Under the pieces are notes generated by a model. The model saw only the letters and a program-made list of their open reading frames with translations. It searched no databases and was not told where the DNA came from. A stretch of DNA of 64,000 nt, taken from the NCBI GenBank assembly GCA_035501935.1, contig DATJVC010000017.1, positions 1 to 64,000 of the forward strand. The letters run 5' to 3'. The DNA is from Gammaproteobacteria bacterium. GTDB taxonomy: Bacteria > Pseudomonadota > Gammaproteobacteria > JAJPIJ01. Below are positions 25,420-35,570 of the stretch, piece after piece (within the stretch, counting starts at the first letter, position 1; each line of letters opens with the position of its first letter). The translations under genes and the position numbers were made by a program.

Positions 25420-26871
25420 TTAGACGGCGAGGAGGGTGATGGAGGGCGTGTTCAACTGCGGATCGCCGTGGAAGCCGCGGATGAGCAGAATGTACTCACC
25501 CGGCTTGGCCAGTCCCAATTCCTGCACCACGCGCCGGCCGATCTGAATTGCATTGTCATCGCTGACTTCTGGTATCAGGATGGGAACGATGCCCCACATC
25601 AAGTTCATGCGCCGGCAGGTTGCGGCATTGGCGCTGATGCCCACGATCGGCGCCCAGGGCCGCGAGGCGCTCACCGTGACTGCCGACATGCCGCTGCTGG
25701 ACAAGACCAGCACCGCCCGCGCGTCGAGGTCGTAAGAAAGCCGCGCCGCCGCGTCCGCCACCGCGTCGCCGAAGGGGATGGGGCCTTTCTGCTTGATGGT
25801 GCTGACCTTGGTGCGCTTGCGCTGCCAGAACTGAAAGGCCTCGGCCTGTTTGGCGATGCGCGTCATCATTTCCACGGCGGCGATGGGGTGTTTGCCGGCG
25901 GCGGTCTCGGCGGAGAGCATGACTGCGTCGGTACCGGCGGCGACGGCATGTGAGACGTCGGTCACTTCGGCGCGGGTGGGGCGGACGTTCTCGATCATCG
26001 ACTCCAGCATTTGGGTCGCGACGATCACCGGCTTGTTTTTCGCGCGGGCCATGTTGATGAGCTGATTCTGGGCGGTGGGCACCTGCTCGGCGTTGAGTTC
26101 CACGCCCAGATCGCCGCGCGCCACCATGATGGCGTCGGCGGCCTCCAATATGGCCGAGGCGTTGTTAAGGGCCTCCGGTTTTTCAATTTTGGCGATGATG
26201 CCGACGTGCGCTTTTCTGGCGCGGATAAGCGCGCGCAATTCATCGAGATCGGAGGCGCGGCGCACGAAGGACAATGCCAGAAAATCCACGCCCAGCTTGA
26301 GTGCGAACTCGGCGTCGAGGCGATCCTTGTCCGTGAGCGACGGCGCGGAAACCTGTACGTGCGGCAGATTGATGCCCTTGTGATTCTTGAGCAGTCCGCC
26401 ATGGATCACCGAGCACGTGATTTCGGTGCCGTCGATGCGCCCGACCTGCAGCTCCAGCACGCCGTCATTGATGAGGATGCGATCACCGGGCTTGACGTCG
26501 CGGGCCAGGGCTTCGTACTGCGAGGGGATTAAACCGGGCTCACCCGGCACGTCGCGGGTGGTGACGGTGACGGTTTCGCCGGGCGTCAGGGTAATCTGCC
26601 CGTCGCGAAATTTGCCGGTGCGGATCTTGGGGCCGCACAGATCGGCAAACACGGCAACGGGTTGCTTCAGTTCATCGGCGATCGCGCGCACGCGCTCGTA
26701 AATACGCGCGTGACCATCGTGATCGCCGTGCGACATGTTGAGACGGATGACATTGACGCCCGCCTCGATCAGTTTGCGGATCACTTTAGATTCAGAAGAG
26801 GCCGGCCCCAGGGTGGCGATGATCTTGGTGCGCCGGTATTTGAGTAGTTGGACGTCGGTAATGACAGTCAT
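25420..26871 (-). CDS. pyk: Pyruvate kinase
   Basis: Cytosolic glycolytic enzyme making pyruvate and ATP from phosphoenolpyruvate and ADP. Residues 12-25 are RRTKIIATLGPASS; NMSHGDHDGH, GPKIRTG, the catalytic-Lys region IIAKIEKPEALNN, and MVARGDLGVEL are all present, followed by the C-terminal allosteric domain with TVSASRPWAP. The ATG at 26871 is preceded by GTGGA; a GTG at 26880 is in frame but less likely. Its upstream region contains dispersed palindromic repeats rather than another gene. The length (483 residues) is normal. Confidence 0.96.
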   Translation of the reverse strand: MTVITDVQLLKYRRTKIIATLGPASSESKVIRKLIEAGVNVIRLNMSHGDHDGHARIYERVRAIADELKQPVAVFADLCGPKIRTGKFRDGQITLTPGETVTVTTRDVPGEPGLIPSQYEALARDVKPGDRILINDGVLELQVGRIDGTEITCSVIHGGLLKNHKGINLPHVQVSAPSLTDKDRLDAEFALKLGVDFLALSFVRRASDLDELRALIRARKAHVGIIAKIEKPEALNNASAILEAADAIMVARGDLGVELNAEQVPTAQNQLINMARAKNKPVIVATQMLESMIENVRPTRAEVTDVSHAVAAGTDAVMLSAETAAGKHPIAAVEMMTRIAKQAEAFQFWQRKRTKVSTIKQKGPIPFGDAVADAAARLSYDLDARAVLVLSSSGMSAVTVSASRPWAPIVGISANAATCRRMNLMWGIVPILIPEVSDDNAIQIGRRVVQELGLAKPGEYILLIRGFHGDPQLNTPSITLLAV

Positions 26872-26923
26872 ATTTTCCACTCAGTTGCTGCCACCAGTGG
26901 AAATCCCCCTTCGTCCCCTAAGG

Positions 26924-26955
26924 CACCGCTCGCCCTGAGGTATCGAAGGGCGAAT
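26924..26955. repeat. Dispersed palindrome, copy A
   Basis: CGCCCT and AGGGCG flank GAGGTATCGA to form a hairpin. The same core, CCTGAGGTATCGAAGGGC, recurs in inverted orientation inside the element at 34539-34677. It belongs to the REP-like family of dispersed repeats and lies between ssb and pyk. Confidence 0.65.
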
Positions 26956-26972
26956 ACAACATATCGCAACAC

Positions 26973-27043
26973 AAACCGTTCATGCTTCGATACGCGCAGC
27001 GTACCTTGGCCTGAGCTTGTCGAAGGCTCGGCACGAACGGTTT
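26973..27043. repeat. Dispersed palindrome, copy B
   Basis: The ends AAACCGTTC and GAACGGTTT are perfect inverted repeats 71 bases apart. Inside lie GCTTCGATAC and the hairpin segment CCTGAGCTTGTCGAAGG. The ACCGTTC end sequence is the same as in the 34539-34677 element. Together with copy A it fills the 216-base gap between pyk and ssb, which contains no gene. Confidence 0.65.
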
Positions 27044-27087
27044 TCATATGCCAGGGATGTAAAGGGTTCGAAACGATAATTTTTGGC

Positions 27088-27552
27088 TTAGAACGGGATG
27101 TCGTCGTCGAAATCATCCTTGGGGGCGGATGCCGCCGGTGCCGGGGCGGATTTGGGGGCGGAGCTTGCGCGCGACGTTTCGCCGCCGGCGCGGCTGTCCG
27201 GAGAACCGCCGCCGCCGCGGCCGCCGAGCATCTGCATTTCGTTGGCGACAATCTCGGTGGTATAACGATCCTGCCCTTCCTTGTCCTGCCACTTGCGGGT
27301 CTGCAGGCGGCCCTCGACGAAAACCTGCGAGCCTTTCTTGAGATATTCGCCGACGATCTCGGCGAGCTTGCCGAAGAACACGACGCGGTGCCACTCGGTG
27401 CGCTCCTGATTCTCGCCCGTGGCCTTGTCCTTCCAGTTTTCCGAGGTGGCGATGCTGACATTGGCCACCGCGCTGCCGCTGGCGGTGTATTTCACCTCCG
27501 GATCATTGCCCAGGTTGCCGATCAGAATCACTTTGTTGATGCCGCGCGCCAT
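27088..27552 (-). CDS. ssb: Single-stranded DNA-binding protein
   Basis: A 154-residue SSB. The OB fold (about residues 1-110) starts [19 protein letters not shown] with [16 protein letters not shown] and [16 protein letters not shown] Gly/Ala/Pro-rich linker follows and then the acidic tip DFDDDIPF, which recruits repair partners such as RecQ, PriA and exonuclease I. The ATG at 27552 is preceded by GGGGGAA and begins the family consensus; the frame is open 42 bases further up. It follows an MFS transporter gene, with uvrA divergent beyond that, a common arrangement. Confidence 0.96.
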   Translation of the reverse strand: MARGINKVILIGNLGNDPEVKYTASGSAVANVSIATSENWKDKATGENQERTEWHRVVFFGKLAEIVGEYLKKGSQVFVEGRLQTRKWQDKEGQDRYTTEIVANEMQMLGGRGGGGSPDSRAGGETSRASSAPKSAPAPAASAPKDDFDDDIPF

Positions 27553-27590
27553 GCGTATTCCCCCTTGCCGAGTTTCGACACAGGTTATCA

Positions 27591-28754
27591 TCATTTACGG
27601 CATTTGCGGATAGCCAGTACTGTTAAGAACAACGACACCGCGGCGCAGAACCACAGCACCGCCGGATTGCCATAATGCTCGCTGATCAGGCCGCCGCTGG
27701 CGCCGCCTAAAAAGATGCCGAGGTACTGACTGGTGGAGAACACGCCCAGCGCCGCGCCCTTGCGCGCCGCCGGCGCCGCCCGCGACACCCGGCTCGGAAG
27801 GTTGCCTTCCAGAAAGGTGAAGGCACTGAAGAAGGCGAGCAGACCCAGCGTCAGTTCGATGGCGCTGCCGTGCCACAAGGCCATGCCGGTGAATGCCAGC
27901 GGCAGTACGGTGACCGCGCCTGCAAATATCGCGTCCGCCCGCGGGCTGCGATCCACGCGACGCAGGAGCGGCAGCACAAGGATCGTCGCCCCCACAAGGG
28001 CCGGCAGATAGACATGCCAGTGCTGCGCGCGCGGCAGCCCCGCCGCATCCCGCAATAACACCGGCACGGACACGAACATGGCCATCTGCAACAGATGCAG
28101 CAGCAGGACGCTGCCGTTAAGAAAGGTCAAATCCGGGTCCAGCAACACCCCCGAGAATGAACCCACACCCTCGGCAGGCGCCGCCTCGGGCATCGCCGGG
28201 ATGCCGAACAGAACGAAGATGGACCCCAGACCGAGTACGCTCGCCAGCCAGAACAGGCCGCTCATGCCCAGATGCGGGTCGAGCACAGGCCCCAGTACGA
28301 AGGCCAGCGAAAACGAGGTGCCGATGCTGATGCCGATGATGGCCAGCGCCTTGGTTCGCTGGCTGTCGCGGGTGGCATCGGCGGCCAGTGCCATGAGCGC
28401 CCCGGCGACCGCACCCGCTCCCTGCAGGGCGCGCCCCGCGATTACCGTGTAGATGCTCGTGGCCAGGGCGGCGATGCCGGTGCCGATTGCGCTCAGCAAA
28501 AGACCCACGATGATGATGGGCTTGCGGCCGTAACGGTCGGAAAGCGCCCCAAAGGGGATTTGCAAAATACCCTGCGTCAGGCCGTGTACTCCCAGCGCGA
28601 GGCCGATGAGCGTGGCGGTCGAACCGCGGTAATCGGCGGCGTGCAGGGCCAGCACCGGCGTGATCATGAACAATCCCAGCATGCGCAGGAAGAATATGCC
28701 GGCTATGTTGAAGGTTGCGCCCAGTTCGGCGCGGGTCATCTTTTCGGCGGTCAT
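27591..28754 (-). CDS. MFS transporter
   Basis: A 387-residue protein with about 12 transmembrane segments. The MFS loop 2-3 signature is [16 protein letters not shown], and a drug/proton antiporter-like motif lies in the fifth helix ([13 protein letters not shown]). It resembles YajR-type transporters, but lacks the C-terminal YAM domain of E. coli YajR. Substrate is unknown. It lies between uvrA (divergent) and ssb (downstream, same strand, 38 bp from the ssb start), an order seen in other gamma- and betaproteobacteria. Confidence 0.9.
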   Translation of the reverse strand: MTAEKMTRAELGATFNIAGIFFLRMLGLFMITPVLALHAADYRGSTATLIGLALGVHGLTQGILQIPFGALSDRYGRKPIIIVGLLLSAIGTGIAALATSIYTVIAGRALQGAGAVAGALMALAADATRDSQRTKALAIIGISIGTSFSLAFVLGPVLDPHLGMSGLFWLASVLGLGSIFVLFGIPAMPEAAPAEGVGSFSGVLLDPDLTFLNGSVLLLHLLQMAMFVSVPVLLRDAAGLPRAQHWHVYLPALVGATILVLPLLRRVDRSPRADAIFAGAVTVLPLAFTGMALWHGSAIELTLGLLAFFSAFTFLEGNLPSRVSRAAPAARKGAALGVFSTSQYLGIFLGGASGGLISEHYGNPAVLWFCAAVSLFLTVLAIRKCRK

Positions 28755-28774
28755 GAATTCAAGGCAGTGGGGCT

Positions 28775-28810
28775 TTGCGTCGAAGGTGAAACTGACCGTA
28801 TAGTACCAGT
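28775..28810 (+). promoter_or_regulatory. uvrA promoter with overlapping palindrome
   Basis: TTGCGT (28775-28780), an 18-base spacer and TATAGT (28799-28804) form a plausible promoter. ACTG (28791-28794) and CAGT (28807-28810) flank the -10 with TATA at the exact centre. This resembles a LexA box (ACTG-N10-CAGT) but with a spacer of 12, so LexA binding is uncertain. Confidence 0.45.
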
Positions 28811-28837
28811 TTGCCTTCGATCTTTGGTGAAAGTTAC

Positions 28838-31726
<2,889 letters not shown>

Positions 31727-31787
31727 CTTTTATTTTGCTACCGTCCTCTATCGTTGTTTATGTCATATTAGGTGGAATGAAGACCAA

Positions 31788-32249
31788 ATGAGCATAAAGG
31801 CACGCATCGAAGATGCAGAACTGCTCTGGCAACACGGTCGCAAAGAGGGAACTTGGGCTTTAGCACTGATCGCCGCTGCAGCCACATCCCGAAAGAGATA
31901 CCCCAGACCGATTCGTGATAGTGAGGCATTTAAGTCATTCATCCGAGACGTACTTCCCACATTGATGTTCGGAAAATCTCTTCAAAGTACTACCCCGAAC
32001 CCAAGTATCATTTTTGATCAGACGCCAATTGAGGAAATCATCTATGAGCACCTACGGTGCAATCTAATTCATGAAGGAGATCCTGCTCCTCAGATAGCTT
32101 TCTCGGAATCTATAATCGTCGATGGGAAACTCCAAGCAATGCTTGCCGTTGGATCTCCGAACGTAATACCGGATATCTGGGTGATCAATTTACTAAAGGC
32201 TGTTCGTGAAGCGCCGGAGAATACTGCCGAATTTGGTACTGCCGCCTAA
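31788..32249 (+). CDS. Hypothetical protein with HEPN-like Rx4H motif, cassette-like
   Basis: A 153-residue, mostly helical protein encoded in DNA much lower in GC than the flanks. I do not recognise the family. The segment EHLRCNLIHEGDP contains R90-x4-H95, the spacing and context typical of HEPN nucleases, which are common in toxin-antitoxin and phage-defence systems; this is a motif match only. The stop codon TAA lies inside a GCCTAAC sequence that starts an attC-like site, as in many integron gene cassettes. GGTGGA lies about ten bases before the ATG. No antitoxin-like partner is adjacent. Confidence 0.6.
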   Translation: MSIKARIEDAELLWQHGRKEGTWALALIAAAATSRKRYPRPIRDSEAFKSFIRDVLPTLMFGKSLQSTTPNPSIIFDQTPIEEIIYEHLRCNLIHEGDPAPQIAFSESIIVDGKLQAMLAVGSPNVIPDIWVINLLKAVREAPENTAEFGTAA

Positions 32250-32303
32250 CCGTTGCGTGCAGCCGACGCCCGCAAGCGGGCCCGGCTAACGAACACGTTA
32301 ACC
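32244..32303 (+). repeat. attC-like integron recombination site
   Basis: GCCTAAC (fits RYYYAAC, 32244-32250) and GTTAACC (close to GTTRRRY, 32297-32303) bracket an imperfect palindrome. Its inner stem is GCAGCCG / CGGCTAAC-like, and GCCCGC / GCGGGC surround a short AA loop, with unpaired bases between the stem segments. Size (60 bp), layout and overlap with the stop codon of the preceding gene agree with an attC site. The right core deviates at one conserved purine, so it may be degenerate. No integrase gene is in the window. Confidence 0.55.
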
Positions 32304-32315
32304 ACTATTCCATTA

Positions 32316-32375
32316 GAATTTCAGCCGCAGCCCAAGCCTGCTAAAGTGGTGCGCGCCAGAAAAGCCGGGGCCTAG
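32316..32375 (+). pseudogene. Remnant of a second uvrA 3' end
   Basis: These 60 bases encode the last 19 residues of a UvrA and its stop (EFQPQPKPAKVVRARKAGA). They match the end of the intact gene (31667-31726, [19 protein letters not shown]) at 46 of 60 bases, without gaps and in the same frame. Similarity stops abruptly upstream of 32316. Most differences are at third codon positions, so this was once a coding uvrA tail. It marks an insertion or gene-replacement event at the uvrA terminus. Confidence 0.85.
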
Positions 32376-32414
32376 ATTCTAAATATCTCGATGCTGCCCT
32401 CTCTCATTGCGGTT

Positions 32415-32420
32415 TATAAT
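32415..32420 (+). promoter_or_regulatory. -10 box for the low-GC membrane protein gene
   Basis: A perfect TATAAT lies 40 bases before the ATG at 32461. A transcript starting near 32427 would include the AAGGAAG ribosome site, which supports 32461 as the true start. Confidence 0.5.
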
Positions 32421-32460
32421 GCCTTTTGCCGTTTTCCCCAAAGGCGCTAAGGAAGAACGC

Positions 32461-33270
32461 ATGGCACGGTGGTTTTGGGCATTTTTGGCTTTCAATATCT
32501 ATTCCATATTCCTTCTTGCAGCGTTCCAGAAGAACACCTTATATCTGTTCGATGTAAAAATAGTGCAAGAGGCGCTGGCCAATAACCGTAGCTTAGACAT
32601 TACGGAATGGGGGTGGAAAGATCATTACATTTGGTGTCTCTTTTCTAATGTTCTGGTTACAGCGCTGGCGGCGGTTCTCGCAGGTGCTATCGCGAAGACT
32701 AAAGGTGGGATTGTTGCCGCTACGGCAAATATTCCAAGCGTCCTCATATGGGGGGCAACTTTCTATCTTATGGTTTTCGGCGAGACAGAAATTGAGCAAC
32801 AGACAGGATTTGCAGCGGTATCTATCGTAGCGATTCCACTAACTACGTGGGTAGCGCACTATTTCGGAGAAATGGGGGCAGAGATACAAGCCTCTAATTA
32901 TCCCCAAAGTACCGTTCTAGGAGTTAGGCCATATCATTGGGTATGGATTGTGTTTCCTCTTTATCTCTATGCTCTCGGTATTGTGTTTGTTCTAGTAAAG
33001 TTTCTAGCACTTCTACTTTTTAATGGTATCGCTGTAAGCATAGTACAAATTATTATTTCTTGGCTTGCTCTCATCCCTGTAATTGTCTGGTTCGCTCCTT
33101 TGGGCTTCGTATACAGCGTTCTGTCTGGTGATGTATTAAGTAACAGATCTGCTGGTGTAAAAGCTCTGATAAATTCCGGGGTTATTGTCGGGGGCTTCGT
33201 ACTTGCCTACGAAGTTCAGACAGTGTGTTTTGGGTTACTCCAAAAACTCATGTCATGGTGGTATCAGTAA
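32461..33270 (+). CDS. Hypothetical integral membrane protein, low GC
   Basis: A 269-residue protein with about six hydrophobic segments, including WFWAFLAFNIYSIFLLAAF at the N-terminus, a pair around residues 75-110, and three in the C-terminal half. No family is recognised. The gene is distinctly AT-rich and its codon use differs from neighbouring genes, suggesting horizontal acquisition. The start at 32461 is supported by TAAGGAAG seven bases upstream; the frame is open 54 bases further with an ATG at 32419 that overlaps the -10 box. It lies just after the uvrA tail remnant, in front of a convergent flavoprotein gene. Confidence 0.7.
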   Translation: MARWFWAFLAFNIYSIFLLAAFQKNTLYLFDVKIVQEALANNRSLDITEWGWKDHYIWCLFSNVLVTALAAVLAGAIAKTKGGIVAATANIPSVLIWGATFYLMVFGETEIEQQTGFAAVSIVAIPLTTWVAHYFGEMGAEIQASNYPQSTVLGVRPYHWVWIVFPLYLYALGIVFVLVKFLALLLFNGIAVSIVQIIISWLALIPVIVWFAPLGFVYSVLSGDVLSNRSAGVKALINSGVIVGGFVLAYEVQTVCFGLLQKLMSWWYQ

Positions 33271-33299
33271 TAGCGGACTAAAGGATCGACGAATGATTG

Positions 33300-34550
33300 C
33301 TAGCGAAGCTTCGCAGCAACGCAAGCAACGGCGGCGTGGCCGGCGATGCGACCGCTGGCGAAGCAGGCGGTGAGCAGATAGCCGCCGGTCGGCGCCTCCC
33401 AGTCCAGCATTTCGCCCGCACAGAACACGCCCGGCAGTCTGCGCAGCATCAGGTTTTCATCGAGTTCATCAAAAGCCACGCCGCCCGCCGTGCTGATCGC
33501 CTCGCTCAGCGGGCGCGGCGCGATCAGTTGCAGCGGTAATGCCTTGATGGCCTTCGCCAAATGCGCCGGATAGTTGAAGCTGTCCTTGGGCACGACTACG
33601 CGGAGCAATCCGGCTTTCACGCCGTCGATGCCGGCGCGGCGCTTGAGGTGGCTGGCCATGGAACGCGAGCCGCGGGGCTGCGACAGTTCGCTGACGAGCC
33701 GTTCCAGTTCCCGTCCGGGCGCAAGGTCAAGCTCAATGCGGGCACTACCAGTCGCCGCGATCTGATCACGCAGCCGTCCGGACAGGGCGTAGATGACGCC
33801 GCCCTCAATTCCATTTGCGGTGACGACAAACTCGCCGGGCTGACGATGAGCGGTACCGTTTGATTCGGTGAAGCTGACGGTCACGGATTTCACGGGCTGT
33901 CCGGCAAAGCGCGTACGGAAATGTTCGCTCCAGTGGACATCAAAACCACAGTTCGCGGGGCGCAGGGGTTCGATGCGCACGCCGCGTTCCGTCAGCCACG
34001 GCACCCAGGCGCCATCCGAGCCGAGCTTCGGCCAACTGCCGCCGCCCAGCGCCAGCACGACGGTATCGGCGCGCACCGATCGCACGTTCTCCGGTGTGGC
34101 AAAGCGCAGGGCGCCGTCCGTATTCCAGCCGCACCAGCGATGCCGCATGTGGAACGTCACGCCACGCGAGCGCAAGCGGCGCAGCCACGCGCGCAACAGC
34201 GGCGCGGCCTTCATGTCCGCCGGAAACACGCGGCCGGAACTGCCGACGAAAGTCCCGATGCCCAAGCTTTTCACCCATTCGCGCAACTCAGTGGGGCCGA
34301 AGTCCTTCAGCAGGGGAGCGAGCTGCGCGCGGCGCGCGCCGTAGCGGGACAGAAAAAGATCGGGCGGGTCGGAGTGGGTGAGGTTGAGGCCGCCCTTGCC
34401 CGCCAGCAGAAATTTGCGGCCCGCGGAAGCCATCGCGTCGTAGAGGTCGACGTGCGCGCCGCGTTCGACCGCGGCCTCCGCGGCCATCAACCCGGCGGGG
34501 CCACCGCCGATGATCGCCACGGTGCGGGGTGAGTTGTTGCCAGAACCCAT
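33300..34550 (-). CDS. HI0933/BaiN-family FAD-dependent flavoprotein
   Basis: A 416-residue flavoprotein. The FAD-binding GxGxxG is in TVAIIGGGPAGLMAAEAA (residues 10-27), followed by GRKFLLAGKGGLNLTH, the family signature, then LALGGGSWPKLGSDG and the C-terminal TAGGVAFDEL and GVFCAGEMLDWEAPTGGYLL. It corresponds to the TIGR03862-type branch; substrate is unknown. The ATG at 34550 and the first codons (MGSG) lie inside the inverted-repeat element 34539-34677, so the present start region seems to have been supplied by that element. Confidence 0.9.
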   Translation of the reverse strand: MGSGNNSPRTVAIIGGGPAGLMAAEAAVERGAHVDLYDAMASAGRKFLLAGKGGLNLTHSDPPDLFLSRYGARRAQLAPLLKDFGPTELREWVKSLGIGTFVGSSGRVFPADMKAAPLLRAWLRRLRSRGVTFHMRHRWCGWNTDGALRFATPENVRSVRADTVVLALGGGSWPKLGSDGAWVPWLTERGVRIEPLRPANCGFDVHWSEHFRTRFAGQPVKSVTVSFTESNGTAHRQPGEFVVTANGIEGGVIYALSGRLRDQIAATGSARIELDLAPGRELERLVSELSQPRGSRSMASHLKRRAGIDGVKAGLLRVVVPKDSFNYPAHLAKAIKALPLQLIAPRPLSEAISTAGGVAFDELDENLMLRRLPGVFCAGEMLDWEAPTGGYLLTACFASGRIAGHAAVACVAAKLR

Positions 34551-34677
34551 CTCAAAAATGCCACGGGGTAAGAAAACCGTTCGTGCTGAGGTATCGAAGC
34601 ACGACTGAATTATGCGGAATATGGTGTTTGCCCTTCGATACCTCAGGGCGAACGGTATTTTTGATATGGGTTCTGGC
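34539..34677. repeat. 139-bp inverted-repeat element (MITE/REP-like)
   Basis: The outer arms 34539-34559 and 34657-34677 are inverted repeats matching at 20 of 21 bases. Inner arms 34576-34599 and 34633-34656 match at 22 of 24. Each inner arm also folds on itself (CGTGCT...AGCACG and GCCCT...AGGGC around a TATCGA-type core), giving a nested cruciform. The inner core is shared with the palindromes at 26924-27043. One outer arm contains the start codon of the flavoprotein gene; the other ends three bases before the stop codon of the periplasmic protein gene. Confidence 0.75.
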
Positions 34678-34679
34678 GA

Positions 34680-35180
34680 TCAGGGGTAGGCTGGCTTTGC
34701 GGCCTGTCCGGTGACGGGTGTCGGATTGGGGTTGACGTGAATCCCCGCGTTGATCACCACTTTGTGATTGGGAATGTTGGCCAGCGCCCAACTGTTATAG
34801 GCCTGCAAACGTAGCGACGGTACGATCGTGTCGGGTGCCGGCACAATGAACAGATGCACATACTCCCTGATGAAACCGGCATCGACGATCTTGACCAGAT
34901 CGTCCAGATAGGGATCGTGCGCGCTGGCGTGTGAAGCCTTGTAATATTTCCATTCCCGGGCCATTGCCTGCCTGCCGCCGACTTCGCGCGTGTATTTGTC
35001 GACGTTTTTATTCATGGCGGTTTCAACGCCGTAGGTCAGCCAGGGCCGCACGATCGGTTGATTGGCCTCGAGCTCGGGGTCCAGAGTGATCGGATTGGGC
35101 ACAATCGGCGGAAGCTGGTCTGCCGCCGCCACCGCCGACGACCAGAACAACAGCATGAAGATCAGCGCGGGTGTTTTCAT
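34680..35180 (-). CDS. Putative exported protein, last gene of the hopanoid operon
   Basis: A 166-residue protein with a cleavable signal peptide (MKTPALIFMLLFWSSAVAAA, cleavage near residue 20) and no later membrane helix, so probably periplasmic. A Pro-rich N-terminal segment (LPPIVPNPITLDPE) and a C-terminal HKVVINAGIHVNPNPTP are notable. I recognise no family. It lies 28 bp downstream of a DUF3147 gene in the same direction as the hopanoid genes, so a role in the envelope alongside hopanoids is possible but inferred from position only. Confidence 0.7.
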   Translation of the reverse strand: MKTPALIFMLLFWSSAVAAADQLPPIVPNPITLDPELEANQPIVRPWLTYGVETAMNKNVDKYTREVGGRQAMAREWKYYKASHASAHDPYLDDLVKIVDAGFIREYVHLFIVPAPDTIVPSLRLQAYNSWALANIPNHKVVINAGIHVNPNPTPVTGQAAKPAYP

Positions 35181-35208
35181 GATGGGCGCTTGATGTCGTT
35201 GAGGAACA

Positions 35209-35559
35209 CTAGATCTGAATCCCCAGCAGCTTGTACACGCGCAGCATGGCGAGATAGGCCAGCACGGTCGCCGTGATCGACAGCAAGAGACAGAGCCAGA
35301 AATTCGTGCCCGTCTTCAGCAGGATCGGCACCAGCAGGACGAGCGTGAGCGAGGGAATGACCAGCCAGAAGGTGCTGGTGGAGAGCGCGGATATCCTGAC
35401 AATGTCGCCGGATTCCACGTAGATCCACACGAAGGCCAGCAACGAAGTGAGTGGAAGCGAGGCCACAATCGCGCCGGCAAACGTGCTGCGTTTCGCGATC
35501 TCCGAGATCAGCACGATAACCACCGCCGAAAGCAATACCTTTACGACGTAATAGAGCAT
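35209..35559 (-). CDS. DUF3147-like small membrane protein
   Basis: A 116-residue protein with four transmembrane helices covering most of its length (MLYYVVKVLLSAVVIVLISE; then around residues 30-48, 60-80 and 87-107). The motif ISEIAKRSTFAGAIVASLPLTS resembles the DUF3147 family of small inner-membrane proteins with no known function. The ATG at 35559 is chosen because the first helix begins there. It lies 11 bp downstream of hpnA on the same strand, so it is very likely co-transcribed with the hopanoid genes. Confidence 0.75.
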   Translation of the reverse strand: MLYYVVKVLLSAVVIVLISEIAKRSTFAGAIVASLPLTSLLAFVWIYVESGDIVRISALSTSTFWLVIPSLTLVLLVPILLKTGTNFWLCLLLSITATVLAYLAMLRVYKLLGIQI

Positions 35560-35570
35560 TGGAATGGTAT

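Noticed and set aside
28791-28810. Canonical LexA SOS box at uvrA
   Set aside because: The half-sites are 12 rather than 10 bases apart; kept only as a low-interest variant.
31727-33299. Complete integrative element or prophage downstream of uvrA
   Set aside because: No integrase, transposase or phage gene is present; only cassette-like traces are seen.
33303-33314. GCGAAGCTTCGC palindrome at the end of the flavoprotein gene
   Set aside because: It lies inside the coding 3' end, is short and has no T-tract, so it is probably chance.
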